A stretch of 7,306 nucleotides of DNA from Aphodousia sp048520025 (lineage in GTDB: Bacteria; Pseudomonadota; Gammaproteobacteria; Burkholderiales; Burkholderiaceae_F). Positions 1 to 5,613 of the stretch are shown here, in pieces. Below the pieces are notes generated by a model. The model searched no databases, was not told the origin of the DNA, and saw nothing but the letters and a program-made list of their open reading frames with translations. Both the position numbers and the translations under genes were made by a program. The DNA lies in assembly GCA_048520025.1 (NCBI GenBank), contig DBFZTP010000110.1, forward strand, positions 1 to 7,306, given 5' to 3'. How positions within the stretch are numbered: position 1 is the stretch's first letter; every line of letters begins with the position of its first letter.

Positions 1-40
1 ATTAATATAGAGCTTTGCTCTGTCTCAATTTTCATGAAAT

Positions 41-60
41 TTGTTAAGACCGCTTAACAA
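41..60. promoter_or_regulatory. Perfect 8-bp inverted repeat, candidate operator
   Basis: TTGTTAAG at 41-48 and CTTAACAA at 53-60 are exact reverse complements separated by four bases. The 20-bp size and AT-rich symmetric arms resemble binding sites of dimeric helix-turn-helix repressors. It lies about 120 bases upstream of the iadA start and has no T-run, so a terminator is unlikely. The regulator is unknown and the operator role is inferred. Confidence 0.4.
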
Positions 61-134
61 TATCGGGTCAATCAGAAAAGTATGCATTTCCTTAGCTCAT
101 CCGTTACAAATTGGCACTACAATAATTAATTGTG

Positions 135-151
135 GTGCTGAGAATCAGCAC
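135..151. repeat. Short hairpin in the iadA leader
   Basis: GTGCTGA at 135-141 pairs perfectly with TCAGCAC at 145-151 around a three-base GAA loop. It sits 30 bases before the iadA start codon and ends 17 bases before the Shine-Dalgarno. No U-tract follows on either strand, so it is not an intrinsic terminator. It may be an mRNA leader hairpin or a second operator; the sequence does not decide between these. Confidence 0.35.
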
Positions 152-181
152 AAAAATAATCATCATTTGAGAGAGGTTCTT

Positions 182-1327
182 ATGGCTTTGTTAATTAAAA
201 ACGCTCGAGTGTTTGCACCGACGGATTTGGGTGAACAAGACGTTTTGATGGTGGCTGAAAAAGTCGTGGCCATTGGTAAGGATCTTCCGTCCACGTTGCC
301 GGGTACGGAAGTCATTGATGCCAAGGGTCAAATCATGACGCCGGGCTTTTTTGACCAACACATTCACGTCACCGGCGGTGGCGGTGAAGGTGGCCCCGTG
401 ACGCGCACGCCTGAAATCATGTTGTCTGAATTGGTGGCTTGCGGTACGACCTCTGTGGTGGGTGTCTCCGGTACGGACTACACAACGCGCTCGATCCCGA
501 ATTTGCTCGCTAAGGTTCGTGCGTTAAAGAGCGAAGGTGTGAGTGCTTGGATGTACACGTCCAACTACCGTTATCCGCCCACAACGATGACGAAGTCTGT
601 CTCGGACGATTTGTTCTTAGTGCCAGAATGCTTAGGCGTGAAGATCGCTTTGGGTGACCACCGTTCTTCCTTCCCCACGATGCAACAAGTGTTGGCCCTC
701 TTGGCCGACATTCGTGTAGGTGCCATGATTGCCGGTAAGATCGGTTTCTTGCATATTCACACGGGTAACATCCCGGGTAGCTTCGATATGTACAAAGAAA
801 TCGTTGCCAAGGGCTTCCCGATTCGCCATATTCGCCCGACGCACTGCGGTCGTATCCGTCACGTCTTTGATGCCGCTTTGGATTTCGCTAAGGAAGGTGG
901 TTACATCGATATCACGACGGGTGCAAGCTGCGCTTTTGATAATCCCGCAATCGCTGTGATGACGGCTTTGGACGCCGGTGTTGATCCGACGCATATCACG
1001 CTCTCGACCGACGGTCACGGTTCTGTCCCGCGCTTTAACGATAAGGGCGAAATGATTGGTTTAGGTGTTGGTGGTGTGAGCGGTAACTTAACGGAAGTTA
1101 AGCGCTTAATCGCTGAATACAACATGCCGATCGGTCAAGCTGTTTCCTTCATCTCTTCTAACGTAGGTAAGGCTTTGAGCTTGCCGGGTCAAGGCGTGAT
1201 TGAAGAAGGTGGCTGCGCCAATGCTTGTTTGTTTAACGACGCCATGGAATTGACGACCGTTATTTCTCGCAACAAGGTCATGATGCGCAATGGCGAAATC
1301 GTTGAAAAGGGTACGTTTGAGTACTAA
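182..1327 (+). CDS. iadA: Isoaspartyl dipeptidase (beta-aspartyl peptidase, M38)
   Basis: This gene encodes a 381-residue cytosolic metal-dependent amidohydrolase that cleaves beta-aspartyl (isoaspartyl) dipeptides, which arise when Asp/Asn residues in proteins degrade. The whole chain aligns from memory with E. coli IadA (390 residues). Every expected binuclear-zinc ligand is visible: H60 and H62 in DQHIH, K154 (the carboxylated lysine) in GVKIALGDHRS, H193 in HIHTG, H221 in RPTHCGR, and D277 in STDGHGS, which also serves as catalytic base. E69 in the GGGGEGGP loop and Y129, both active-site residues in the E. coli enzyme, are kept as well. The ATG at 182 is chosen because GAGAGAGG at 169-176 is a good Shine-Dalgarno five bases away and because homologous sequence begins here. 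An in-frame TTG at 41 would only add residues translated from the dyad-rich leader. It ends at a strong terminator, so it is probably the last gene of its unit. Confidence 0.93.
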   Translation: MALLIKNARVFAPTDLGEQDVLMVAEKVVAIGKDLPSTLPGTEVIDAKGQIMTPGFFDQHIHVTGGGGEGGPVTRTPEIMLSELVACGTTSVVGVSGTDYTTRSIPNLLAKVRALKSEGVSAWMYTSNYRYPPTTMTKSVSDDLFLVPECLGVKIALGDHRSSFPTMQQVLALLADIRVGAMIAGKIGFLHIHTGNIPGSFDMYKEIVAKGFPIRHIRPTHCGRIRHVFDAALDFAKEGGYIDITTGASCAFDNPAIAVMTALDAGVDPTHITLSTDGHGSVPRFNDKGEMIGLGVGGVSGNLTEVKRLIAEYNMPIGQAVSFISSNVGKALSLPGQGVIEEGGCANACLFNDAMELTTVISRNKVMMRNGEIVEKGTFEY

Positions 1328-1355
1328 TCGCTGACACTTTTTTCGCTTAATGCCG

Positions 1356-1390
1356 AAACACGCTGGGTGAATTCTCAGCGTGTTTTTTTT
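1356..1390 (+). terminator. Intrinsic terminator after iadA
   Basis: AAACACGCTG at 1356-1365 pairs perfectly with CAGCGTGTTT at 1376-1385. The stem extends inward by a G-U and a G-C pair around a TGAATT loop. Eight consecutive T residues run from 1383 to 1390. It begins 29 bases after the iadA stop and separates iadA from the next gene. Confidence 0.9.
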
Positions 1391-1403
1391 CGAAAAAATA
1401 CGG

Positions 1404-1432
1404 ATGTCAAAGTGTCTAATTAGGCATAAGAT
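1404..1432 (+). promoter_or_regulatory. Candidate sigma-70 promoter with spacer dyad for the abgA-like gene
   Basis: ATGTCA at 1404-1409 (four of six to TTGACA) and TAAGAT at 1427-1432 (four of six to TATAAT) are 17 bases apart, the ideal spacing. An A-rich stretch lies just upstream. Initiation would fall near 1438-1440, about 26 bases before the start codon. The spacer contains the palindrome CTAATTAG (1416-1423), extended to TGnCTAATTAGnCA (1413-1426), which would suit a repressor bound between the two boxes. The strong terminator just upstream makes a local promoter necessary, but the hexamers are only moderate matches. Confidence 0.45.
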
Positions 1433-1465
1433 AAAAGTAACCGGATCTTGTTGGAGGAGACTGAT

Positions 1466-2734
1466 ATGCATGATTACAAAGCTTCGATGATTCAAACACG
1501 TCGCGATTTGCACAAGATGCCTGAAATGGGATGGGGCGAATTTAAAACGACCGCTTACATCATTGAGCGCTTGGAAAGTTTGGGTTGGAAGGTTTTCACG
1601 GGGACCCAACAAGTCAATGTTGATGCCGTGATGGGACGTGATTTGGAGTTTGTTGAAGAACATTTGAAGCGCGCCCGTGCGGACGGTGTGTCTGAAGCAA
1701 TTCTCGATCGTATGGAAGGTTACACCGGAGCCATTGCGCTTTGGGACACGGGACGCCAAGGCCCTGTGACAGCGTTGCGTTTTGACATCGACTGCGTGGG
1801 TGTTGAAGAAACGATGGGTGATTGCCACAAACCCAATAAAGAAGGTTTCAGAAGTGAGCACGATGGCGAAATGCACTCTTGCGGTCATGACGGTCATACG
1901 TCAGTGGGTCTTCATGTTGCACAGTGGGTGGTGGATAACAAAGATCGCTTAAACGGCAAGATCAAACTCATTTTCCAACCCGCTGAAGAAGGTGTGAGAG
2001 GCGGTGCGGCACAAGCGGTGAGCGGCTTGTTGGCTGACGTTGATAACATCTTGGGTTGCCACTTGGCGATGATGTGTCCAACCGGTGAAGTTACAACAAC
2101 GCCTACAGGCGTGCTTTGCACGACAAAGTTCGATGTTCGTTTCACGGGTGCTCCTGCGCACCCGACGATGAGTCCGCATTTGGGGCGCAATGCATTGGCG
2201 GCTGCCTGCAATTGCGTGGGTCAACTTTTGGGCATGGCTCGTCACGGTAAGGGCTTGGGTTGTGTGAACGTGGGTTTGATGAAGGCTGGCGAATGTCGTA
2301 ATGTGATTCCGGTGCACGCTGAAATTAAGATGGAAATTCGTGGCGAAACCGATGAAATCAACACCTATATGGCCGATCAAGCTGCGCGCATTATTGAAGG
2401 AACGGCACTGGCTTATGGGGTAGAGTTTGAAATTGAAAAAGTGGGAGAAGCCGGTGAACTCATCAATGACCAAGCGTTAGTTGACGTGGTTGCGCAATGC
2501 GCTCATGAAGAACCGACGTGCAAAGAAGTCATTGACTTTAAGAAATTGGGTTGTTCGGAAGACTACACGATGCTTGCCAAAGTTGTACGCGATCGAGGCG
2601 GCAAGTCTTGTTTCTTTGTTGTGGGCGCTGACCGTACGGCCGCTCACCACCAAGCCGAATTCGATTTTGACGAAACGGGGATGGAAACTGCTTTCGGGAT
2701 CTTTACTCGCGCACTTGAAAAATTAAACGCCTAG
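1466..2734 (+). CDS. abgA: M20-family amidohydrolase, AbgA-like (aminobenzoyl-glutamate hydrolase type)
   Basis: This is a 422-residue zinc/manganese-type amidohydrolase of peptidase family M20, subgroup M20D. It resembles the A subunit of E. coli p-aminobenzoyl-glutamate hydrolase (436 residues). The chain opens with RRDLHKMPEMGWGEF (12-26), the usual M20D start. Residues about 51-88 (NVDAVMG through GYTG) are the extra helical segment that AbgA has and ordinary hippurate or IAA-amino-acid hydrolases lack. Metal and catalytic residues are visible: C139 and H141 in HSCGHDGH, E174/E175 in PAEEG, H199 in GCHL, and H395 in AHHQAEFDFDE. H232 (GAPAHPTM) marks the dimerisation lid domain. The ATG at 1466 has the strong Shine-Dalgarno GGAGGAG (1453-1459) in front, and this overrides the in-frame TTG at 1448. 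No AbgB partner or AbgT transporter gene lies in the window, so the true substrate could be another N-acyl amino acid or a dipeptide. The family call is secure and the exact substrate is inferred. Confidence 0.85.
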   Translation: MHDYKASMIQTRRDLHKMPEMGWGEFKTTAYIIERLESLGWKVFTGTQQVNVDAVMGRDLEFVEEHLKRARADGVSEAILDRMEGYTGAIALWDTGRQGPVTALRFDIDCVGVEETMGDCHKPNKEGFRSEHDGEMHSCGHDGHTSVGLHVAQWVVDNKDRLNGKIKLIFQPAEEGVRGGAAQAVSGLLADVDNILGCHLAMMCPTGEVTTTPTGVLCTTKFDVRFTGAPAHPTMSPHLGRNALAAACNCVGQLLGMARHGKGLGCVNVGLMKAGECRNVIPVHAEIKMEIRGETDEINTYMADQAARIIEGTALAYGVEFEIEKVGEAGELINDQALVDVVAQCAHEEPTCKEVIDFKKLGCSEDYTMLAKVVRDRGGKSCFFVVGADRTAAHHQAEFDFDETGMETAFGIFTRALEKLNA

Positions 2735-2738
2735 GCGC

Positions 2739-2780
2739 AAAAAAAATCAGCCTGAGACAAAAATCTCAGGCTGATCAGTT
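2739..2780. terminator. Bidirectional terminator between abgA-like gene and pyrF
   Basis: TCAGCCTGAGA at 2747-2757 and TCTCAGGCTGA at 2764-2774 form a perfect 11-bp stem around a CAAAAA loop. On the minus strand the stem is followed by eight T residues (the A-run at 2739-2746), making it a strong terminator for pyrF. On the plus strand only TTTT at 2779-2782, after TCAG, follows, so it is weaker for the abgA-like transcript. It sits in the 59-base gap between the two convergent stop codons. Confidence 0.9.
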
Positions 2781-2793
2781 TTGGGTGTCGCAA

Positions 2794-3612
2794 TTAAAGG
2801 CGACGAGCTGCGTTAATCTTACTGAAGGTTTCTTCGGCCACGTTAGCGGCAGCTTCCTTAAAGTCTTCACCGGAAGAGGCGTATAAGATCGCGCGGCTTG
2901 AATTGATCATCATGCCCATCTTGTTTTCAGTGACGCCGGCAGAAACGCAAGCATTAATGTCACCGCCTTGAGCGCCGATCCCCGGTACTAACAAGGGCAT
3001 GTCTCCCACGATTTGACGGACTTGAGCAATTTCATTGGGGTAGGTAGCACCCACCACCAAACCCAATTGACCGTTCTTATTCCAGGGGCCTGCAGCCAAT
3101 GCGGCAACGTGCTGATAAATCGGTTTGCCATCGACCATCAACATTTGGATGTCGTTACCGCCCTTGTTGGACGTGCGACACAAAAGAATAGCACCACGGT
3201 CTTCGTATTCGAGGTAAGGTTCGACCGAGTCAAAACCCATGTAAGGCGACAAAGTCACGGCATCGGCGTTGTAGCGCACGAAAGCTTCACGAGCATAGTG
3301 TTTGGCCGTGGAACCGATGTCGCCACGCTTACTATCTAACACCACAGGAATATTGGGGTAGTTTTCGTGAATGTAGGAAATAATGGCTTTTAATTGTTCT
3401 TCAGCTCCACGTGAGGCGAAGTAAGCGATTTGTGGCTTAAAAGCGCAAGCGTAAGGAGCGGTTGCATCGACGATGGCCGTGCAGAATTCGTAAAAGGCAT
3501 AGTCTTTACCCTTGAGATGCTCAGGCAAGCGATGCTTATCCGGATCTAAACCCACACACAAAAGAGATTGGCTTTCAGCCCAACGATTTTGTAATTTCTC
3601 AATAAAAGTCAT
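2794..3612 (-). CDS. pyrF: Orotidine 5'-phosphate decarboxylase, class 2
   Basis: This 272-residue cytosolic TIM-barrel enzyme decarboxylates OMP to UMP, the last step of de novo pyrimidine synthesis. Its length and motif spelling match the class 2 (about 270 residues) family found in Burkholderiales, myxobacteria and actinobacteria, not the shorter E. coli-type enzyme. Visible active-site elements are D23 in CVGLDPD, K59 in AFKPQ, the catalytic D93-x-K95-x-x-D98 array in LDSKRGDIGSTA, the phosphate-binding loop PGIGAQGGD (210-218), and R240 in NSSRAI. The start ATG at 3612 is the expected N-terminus, but the Shine-Dalgarno is weak: only a GAG about eight bases upstream and an AGG further away. 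It has its own consensus -10 box in the 57-base gap after dacB, so it can be transcribed independently of dacB. It ends in the bidirectional terminator shared with the abgA-like gene. Confidence 0.96.
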   Translation of the reverse strand: MTFIEKLQNRWAESQSLLCVGLDPDKHRLPEHLKGKDYAFYEFCTAIVDATAPYACAFKPQIAYFASRGAEEQLKAIISYIHENYPNIPVVLDSKRGDIGSTAKHYAREAFVRYNADAVTLSPYMGFDSVEPYLEYEDRGAILLCRTSNKGGNDIQMLMVDGKPIYQHVAALAAGPWNKNGQLGLVVGATYPNEIAQVRQIVGDMPLLVPGIGAQGGDINACVSAGVTENKMGMMINSSRAILYASSGEDFKEAAANVAEETFSKINAARRL

Positions 3613-3628
3613 TTTAAAAACTCGAACC

Positions 3629-3649
3629 TAACAAGATCACGATCTGTTA
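3629..3649. repeat. Imperfect inverted repeat at the pyrF transcription start
   Basis: TAACAAGATC at 3629-3638 and GATCTGTTA at 3641-3649 are reverse complements apart from one extra A in the left arm. The core AGATC-ac-GATCT has no mismatch. It lies immediately downstream of the TATAAT box of pyrF and spans the predicted start point, a typical place for a repressor site or a 5' mRNA hairpin. No U-tract is present, so attenuation by this hairpin alone is not supported. Confidence 0.4.
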
Positions 3650-3678
3650 ATTATAGTCGTTTTTCTGTTTTAACCCTT
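3650..3678 (-). promoter_or_regulatory. Candidate pyrF promoter (consensus -10)
   Basis: On the minus strand a perfect TATAAT reads at 3655-3650, about 38 bases before the pyrF start codon. The hexamer 17 bases upstream (3678-3673, AAGGGT) is a poor -35, so an activator or contacts upstream may be needed. The -35 region overlaps the dacB stop codon (3670-3672). Transcription would start near 3642-3644, inside the inverted repeat at 3629-3649. Confidence 0.5.
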
Positions 3679-5106
3679 AAGGAAAACCCATTGAATCACG
3701 GCATCCAAGGGGGCATCGGTGCTCGTTGCACGTTCTCCCTCTACAACACCAAAGATGGCATAGCGTTTACCGCTTTTGGCTTGAATAACACCGGCAACCG
3801 ATTTCACACCGTTTAAAAGCCCCGTTTTAATGTAAGCGGAACCGGGAGCCACTTGGCGACGGCGCATGGTGCCGTCCGTGGCGGAGACGGGGAAAGTGCT
3901 TACCCATTCAGGCATTCGGGGACTTTTCCATCCGTAGGCAATGATTTGCGTCATGGCGCTGGCCGTCACGAAGCTTTCTCTCGAGAGGCCGCTACCGTTA
4001 TCAACATAAACCGTGCCGGGCTTCACCTTAACGCTTTGAGTTAGCCAATTTTGAAGGGCAGAGCGCGCCATGGGGTAATCGGCTCCTGATTTTTCATCAT
4101 TGGCAATGAGGCCAAGTGTGAGATAAATGTGGCGGGCCAAAACGTTGTTGCTGAATTTATTTGTTAAGCGACTCACGTTAACCAAATCATCGGAGTAAGC
4201 CGTGTAAAGCGGATTGGTCTTTTCGGGAATGACGCCCTTGACAACATCGCCCCGCCAACTGATATCCATCTCATCCAATAAAGGCTCTAATAAAGCCTGC
4301 CAATAACTTTCAGGGTTACTGAAAATGTAGGAAAGATCTTTTGCCGGGCAGCTCTTAGGAAAGCCTCCGTCAAAGGTGGGTTCCCATTCGTTTTTGAGAT
4401 TGAGTTTTAAGGCATGGCGCCAGCCAACGCAGTTGGCATTGGTGGAGACGAGTTTCACGGTTTTTGGTGCTTCAAAACCTTTTAGCGCAGGGGTTGTCGT
4501 GATGTGGGCAATGCCTTTTTCATAATCAGGCTCAAAGTGAAGGGTAACAGCCTGATAGTTAATTAAAGCCGCATCGGCTTCTTTCATATAGGGGCGATGG
4601 ACTTCTTCGCCGAATTGAACACTCGTTTTATCTGTGGCAAAAAGCGAGCGGTCAATCACGATGTCGCCTCGGATTTTCTCTAACCCTTGGGCTTTCATGG
4701 CAGAGAGGTCTCGCCAGAGACGTTCAATCACATAGGTGGGATCGCCGCCGCCTCGGATGTATAACGGGCCATCAATCACGCCATCGTCCATCGGTTCATC
4801 GGTCAAATACTGCGTGCGCCAACGCCAGTTGGGGCCAAGGGTTTCTAAGGCAGCCAATGTTGTAATGATTTTTTCGGTCGAGGCCGGGGAGACTTTTTGA
4901 GAAGCTCGCCAATTTAATTTCACTTTACCGCCATCCAAAGGACGGACACTGACGGCAAGTTGACGCGAAGAAATGTGACTCTTTTTAAGGGCTTTTTGAA
5001 CCGACGTCGGCAGTTTTTGTGGCGCTGAAAAAGAATTTGTTGAATAAAAACAAATAGATAGCGCAAATATCGGCAATAAAAGGGAGAATTTTAGAATTTT
5101 TTGCAT
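3670..5106 (-). CDS. dacB: D-alanyl-D-alanine carboxypeptidase/endopeptidase, PBP4 type (S13)
   Basis: This 478-residue periplasmic penicillin-binding protein trims D-Ala from peptidoglycan stem peptides and can cut cross-bridges during wall remodelling. Its length matches E. coli DacB (477). Residues 1-28 form a signal peptide: MQKILK, then a hydrophobic core LLLPIFALSICF, with likely cleavage after SFSA. All three active-site motifs are intact: S76-T-E-K79 (SxxK, nucleophile and general base), S319-N-N321 (SxN), and K427-T-G429 (KTG). The S13 signature DNGSGLSR is at 369-376. The long insertion between SxxK and SxN is typical of class C PBPs. The start at 5106 is preferred because it gives a clean signal peptide and is preceded by AAGGG five bases away. 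An in-frame ATG at 5172 and a further one at 5190 would add a second hydrophobic stretch before it. The initiation region overlaps the sigma-32 promoter of the divergent groESL operon. pyrF follows 57 bases downstream. Confidence 0.92.
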   Translation of the reverse strand: MQKILKFSLLLPIFALSICFYSTNSFSAPQKLPTSVQKALKKSHISSRQLAVSVRPLDGGKVKLNWRASQKVSPASTEKIITTLAALETLGPNWRWRTQYLTDEPMDDGVIDGPLYIRGGGDPTYVIERLWRDLSAMKAQGLEKIRGDIVIDRSLFATDKTSVQFGEEVHRPYMKEADAALINYQAVTLHFEPDYEKGIAHITTTPALKGFEAPKTVKLVSTNANCVGWRHALKLNLKNEWEPTFDGGFPKSCPAKDLSYIFSNPESYWQALLEPLLDEMDISWRGDVVKGVIPEKTNPLYTAYSDDLVNVSRLTNKFSNNVLARHIYLTLGLIANDEKSGADYPMARSALQNWLTQSVKVKPGTVYVDNGSGLSRESFVTASAMTQIIAYGWKSPRMPEWVSTFPVSATDGTMRRRQVAPGSAYIKTGLLNGVKSVAGVIQAKSGKRYAIFGVVEGERATSTDAPLDAVIQWVFLKG

Positions 5107-5111
5107 TTTTG

Positions 5112-5141
5112 CCCTTGAAAATGGAAAAAGTATCCCCACAT
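5112..5141 (+). promoter_or_regulatory. Sigma-32 (RpoH) heat-shock promoter of groESL
   Basis: CCCTTGAAA at 5112-5120 and CCCCACAT at 5134-5141 are separated by 13 bases. This matches the RpoH consensus (CTTGAAA, 11-16 bases, CCCCATnT) at nearly every position. Transcription should begin near 5148-5150, giving a groES leader of about 135 bases. The -35 box lies only six bases from the dacB start codon on the opposite strand and covers the complement of the dacB Shine-Dalgarno. No CIRCE element (TTAGCACTC/GAGTGCTAA) is visible anywhere in the gap, so control appears to be RpoH-based and not HrcA-based. Confidence 0.88.
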
Positions 5142-5170
5142 ATGCCAATATACGAAGGAATTTTTCGGAC

Positions 5171-5187
5171 ATAGGAATTGTTCCTAT
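5171..5187. promoter_or_regulatory. Inverted repeat in the dacB-groES divergent region
   Basis: ATAGGAA at 5171-5177 and TTCCTAT at 5181-5187 are perfect reverse complements around a TTG spacer. It lies downstream of the sigma-32 promoter, so it is in the groES leader RNA. It also lies upstream of the preferred dacB start, so it can act on the divergent transcript. It could be an operator or an RNA hairpin. Its right arm also forms the AGGAA that would serve as Shine-Dalgarno for the less favoured dacB start at 5172. Confidence 0.35.
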
Positions 5188-5284
5188 CAATAGTACCGAA
5201 ATTCTGTATGAATGGAATCGCCCAAGATAAGAGATAATGTGGCGTTTCGTAAAAAAGGTTTCATTGAAAGTTAGGAGAAATCAA

Positions 5285-5572
5285 ATGCAAATTCGTCCGT
5301 TACATGACCGTGTGATCGTCAAGCGTTTGGAAGTTGAACGTACTACCGCTAGCGGCATCGTTCTTCCCGATAGCGCTGGTGAAAAGCCCGATCAAGGTGA
5401 AGTATTGGCTGTCGGTCCTGGTAAGCGTGATGATGCCGGCAAGTTGATCCCGATGGATGTCAAGGTCGGTGATCGCGTTTTGTTCGGCAAGTATGCTGGT
5501 CAAACCGTCAAGGTTGATGGTGAAGAATACCTCGTGATGCGTGAAGAAGACATCATGGGCGTTCTCTGCTAA
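5285..5572 (+). CDS. groES: Co-chaperonin GroES (Cpn10)
   Basis: This 95-residue cytosolic protein forms the heptameric lid that closes the GroEL folding chamber. The chain matches the usual 95-97 residue length. It starts with MQIRPLHDRVIVKRLE, carries the mobile loop around residues 16-33 (VERTTASGIVLPDSAGEK) that contacts GroEL apical domains, and ends with EYLVMREEDIMGVL, the conserved C-terminal strand. The ATG at 5285 is chosen because AGGAG at 5273-5277 sits seven bases upstream and because all GroES proteins start here. An in-frame ATG at 5237 would add 16 basic residues foreign to the family. It is followed 41 bases later by groEL and is driven by the RpoH promoter at 5112-5141. Confidence 0.98.
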   Translation: MQIRPLHDRVIVKRLEVERTTASGIVLPDSAGEKPDQGEVLAVGPGKRDDAGKLIPMDVKVGDRVLFGKYAGQTVKVDGEEYLVMREEDIMGVLC

Positions 5573-5613
5573 TTTCTTGCATTTCGATTTATTTGTTTTT
5601 GGAGTAATAACTC

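Larger units (their letters stand above)
1..181. other. Non-coding leader upstream of iadA
   Basis: No supportable gene lies in these 181 bases. The stretch is AT-rich and holds three inverted repeats: AGAGC-ttt-GCTCT at 9-21, a perfect 8-bp dyad TTGTTAAG-accg-CTTAACAA at 41-60, and GTGCTGA-gaa-TCAGCAC at 135-151. I cannot assign a convincing -35/-10 pair. A TACAAT at 118-123 resembles a -10 box but has no good -35 at the right distance. The first 40 bases may be the tail of an upstream transcription unit that lies outside the window. Confidence 0.5.

Noticed and set aside
111..126. TTGGCAC reminiscent of a sigma-54 -24 element upstream of iadA
   Set aside because: The matching -12 element should contain TTGC about five bases later, but the sequence there is TAAT, so the essential GC is missing.
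41..181. Extended iadA N-terminus from a TTG at 41
   Set aside because: The added 47 residues match nothing in the family, the TTG lies inside an inverted repeat with no Shine-Dalgarno, and a good Shine-Dalgarno precedes the ATG at 182.
1106..1897. A 263-codon minus-strand frame spanning the iadA end, the intergenic region and the abgA-like start
   Set aside because: It runs through a clear terminator and promoter and overlaps two well-supported genes. The protein has no recognisable domain.
1949..2473. A 174-codon minus-strand frame within the abgA-like gene
   Set aside because: It is wholly inside a gene whose catalytic motifs are intact, has a Cys/His-rich composition typical of reverse-frame translation, and has no initiation signal.
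5237..5284. Extended GroES start at 5237
   Set aside because: The extra basic residues are foreign to GroES and the strong AGGAG directly before 5285 marks the true start.
5142..5284. CIRCE operator or RNA thermometer in the groES leader
   Set aside because: I looked for TTAGCACTC/GAGTGCTAA and found none. The only pairing near the Shine-Dalgarno is a tiny TTTC-att-GAAA hairpin that does not cover AGGAG, and no FourU or ROSE-like anti-Shine-Dalgarno is visible.
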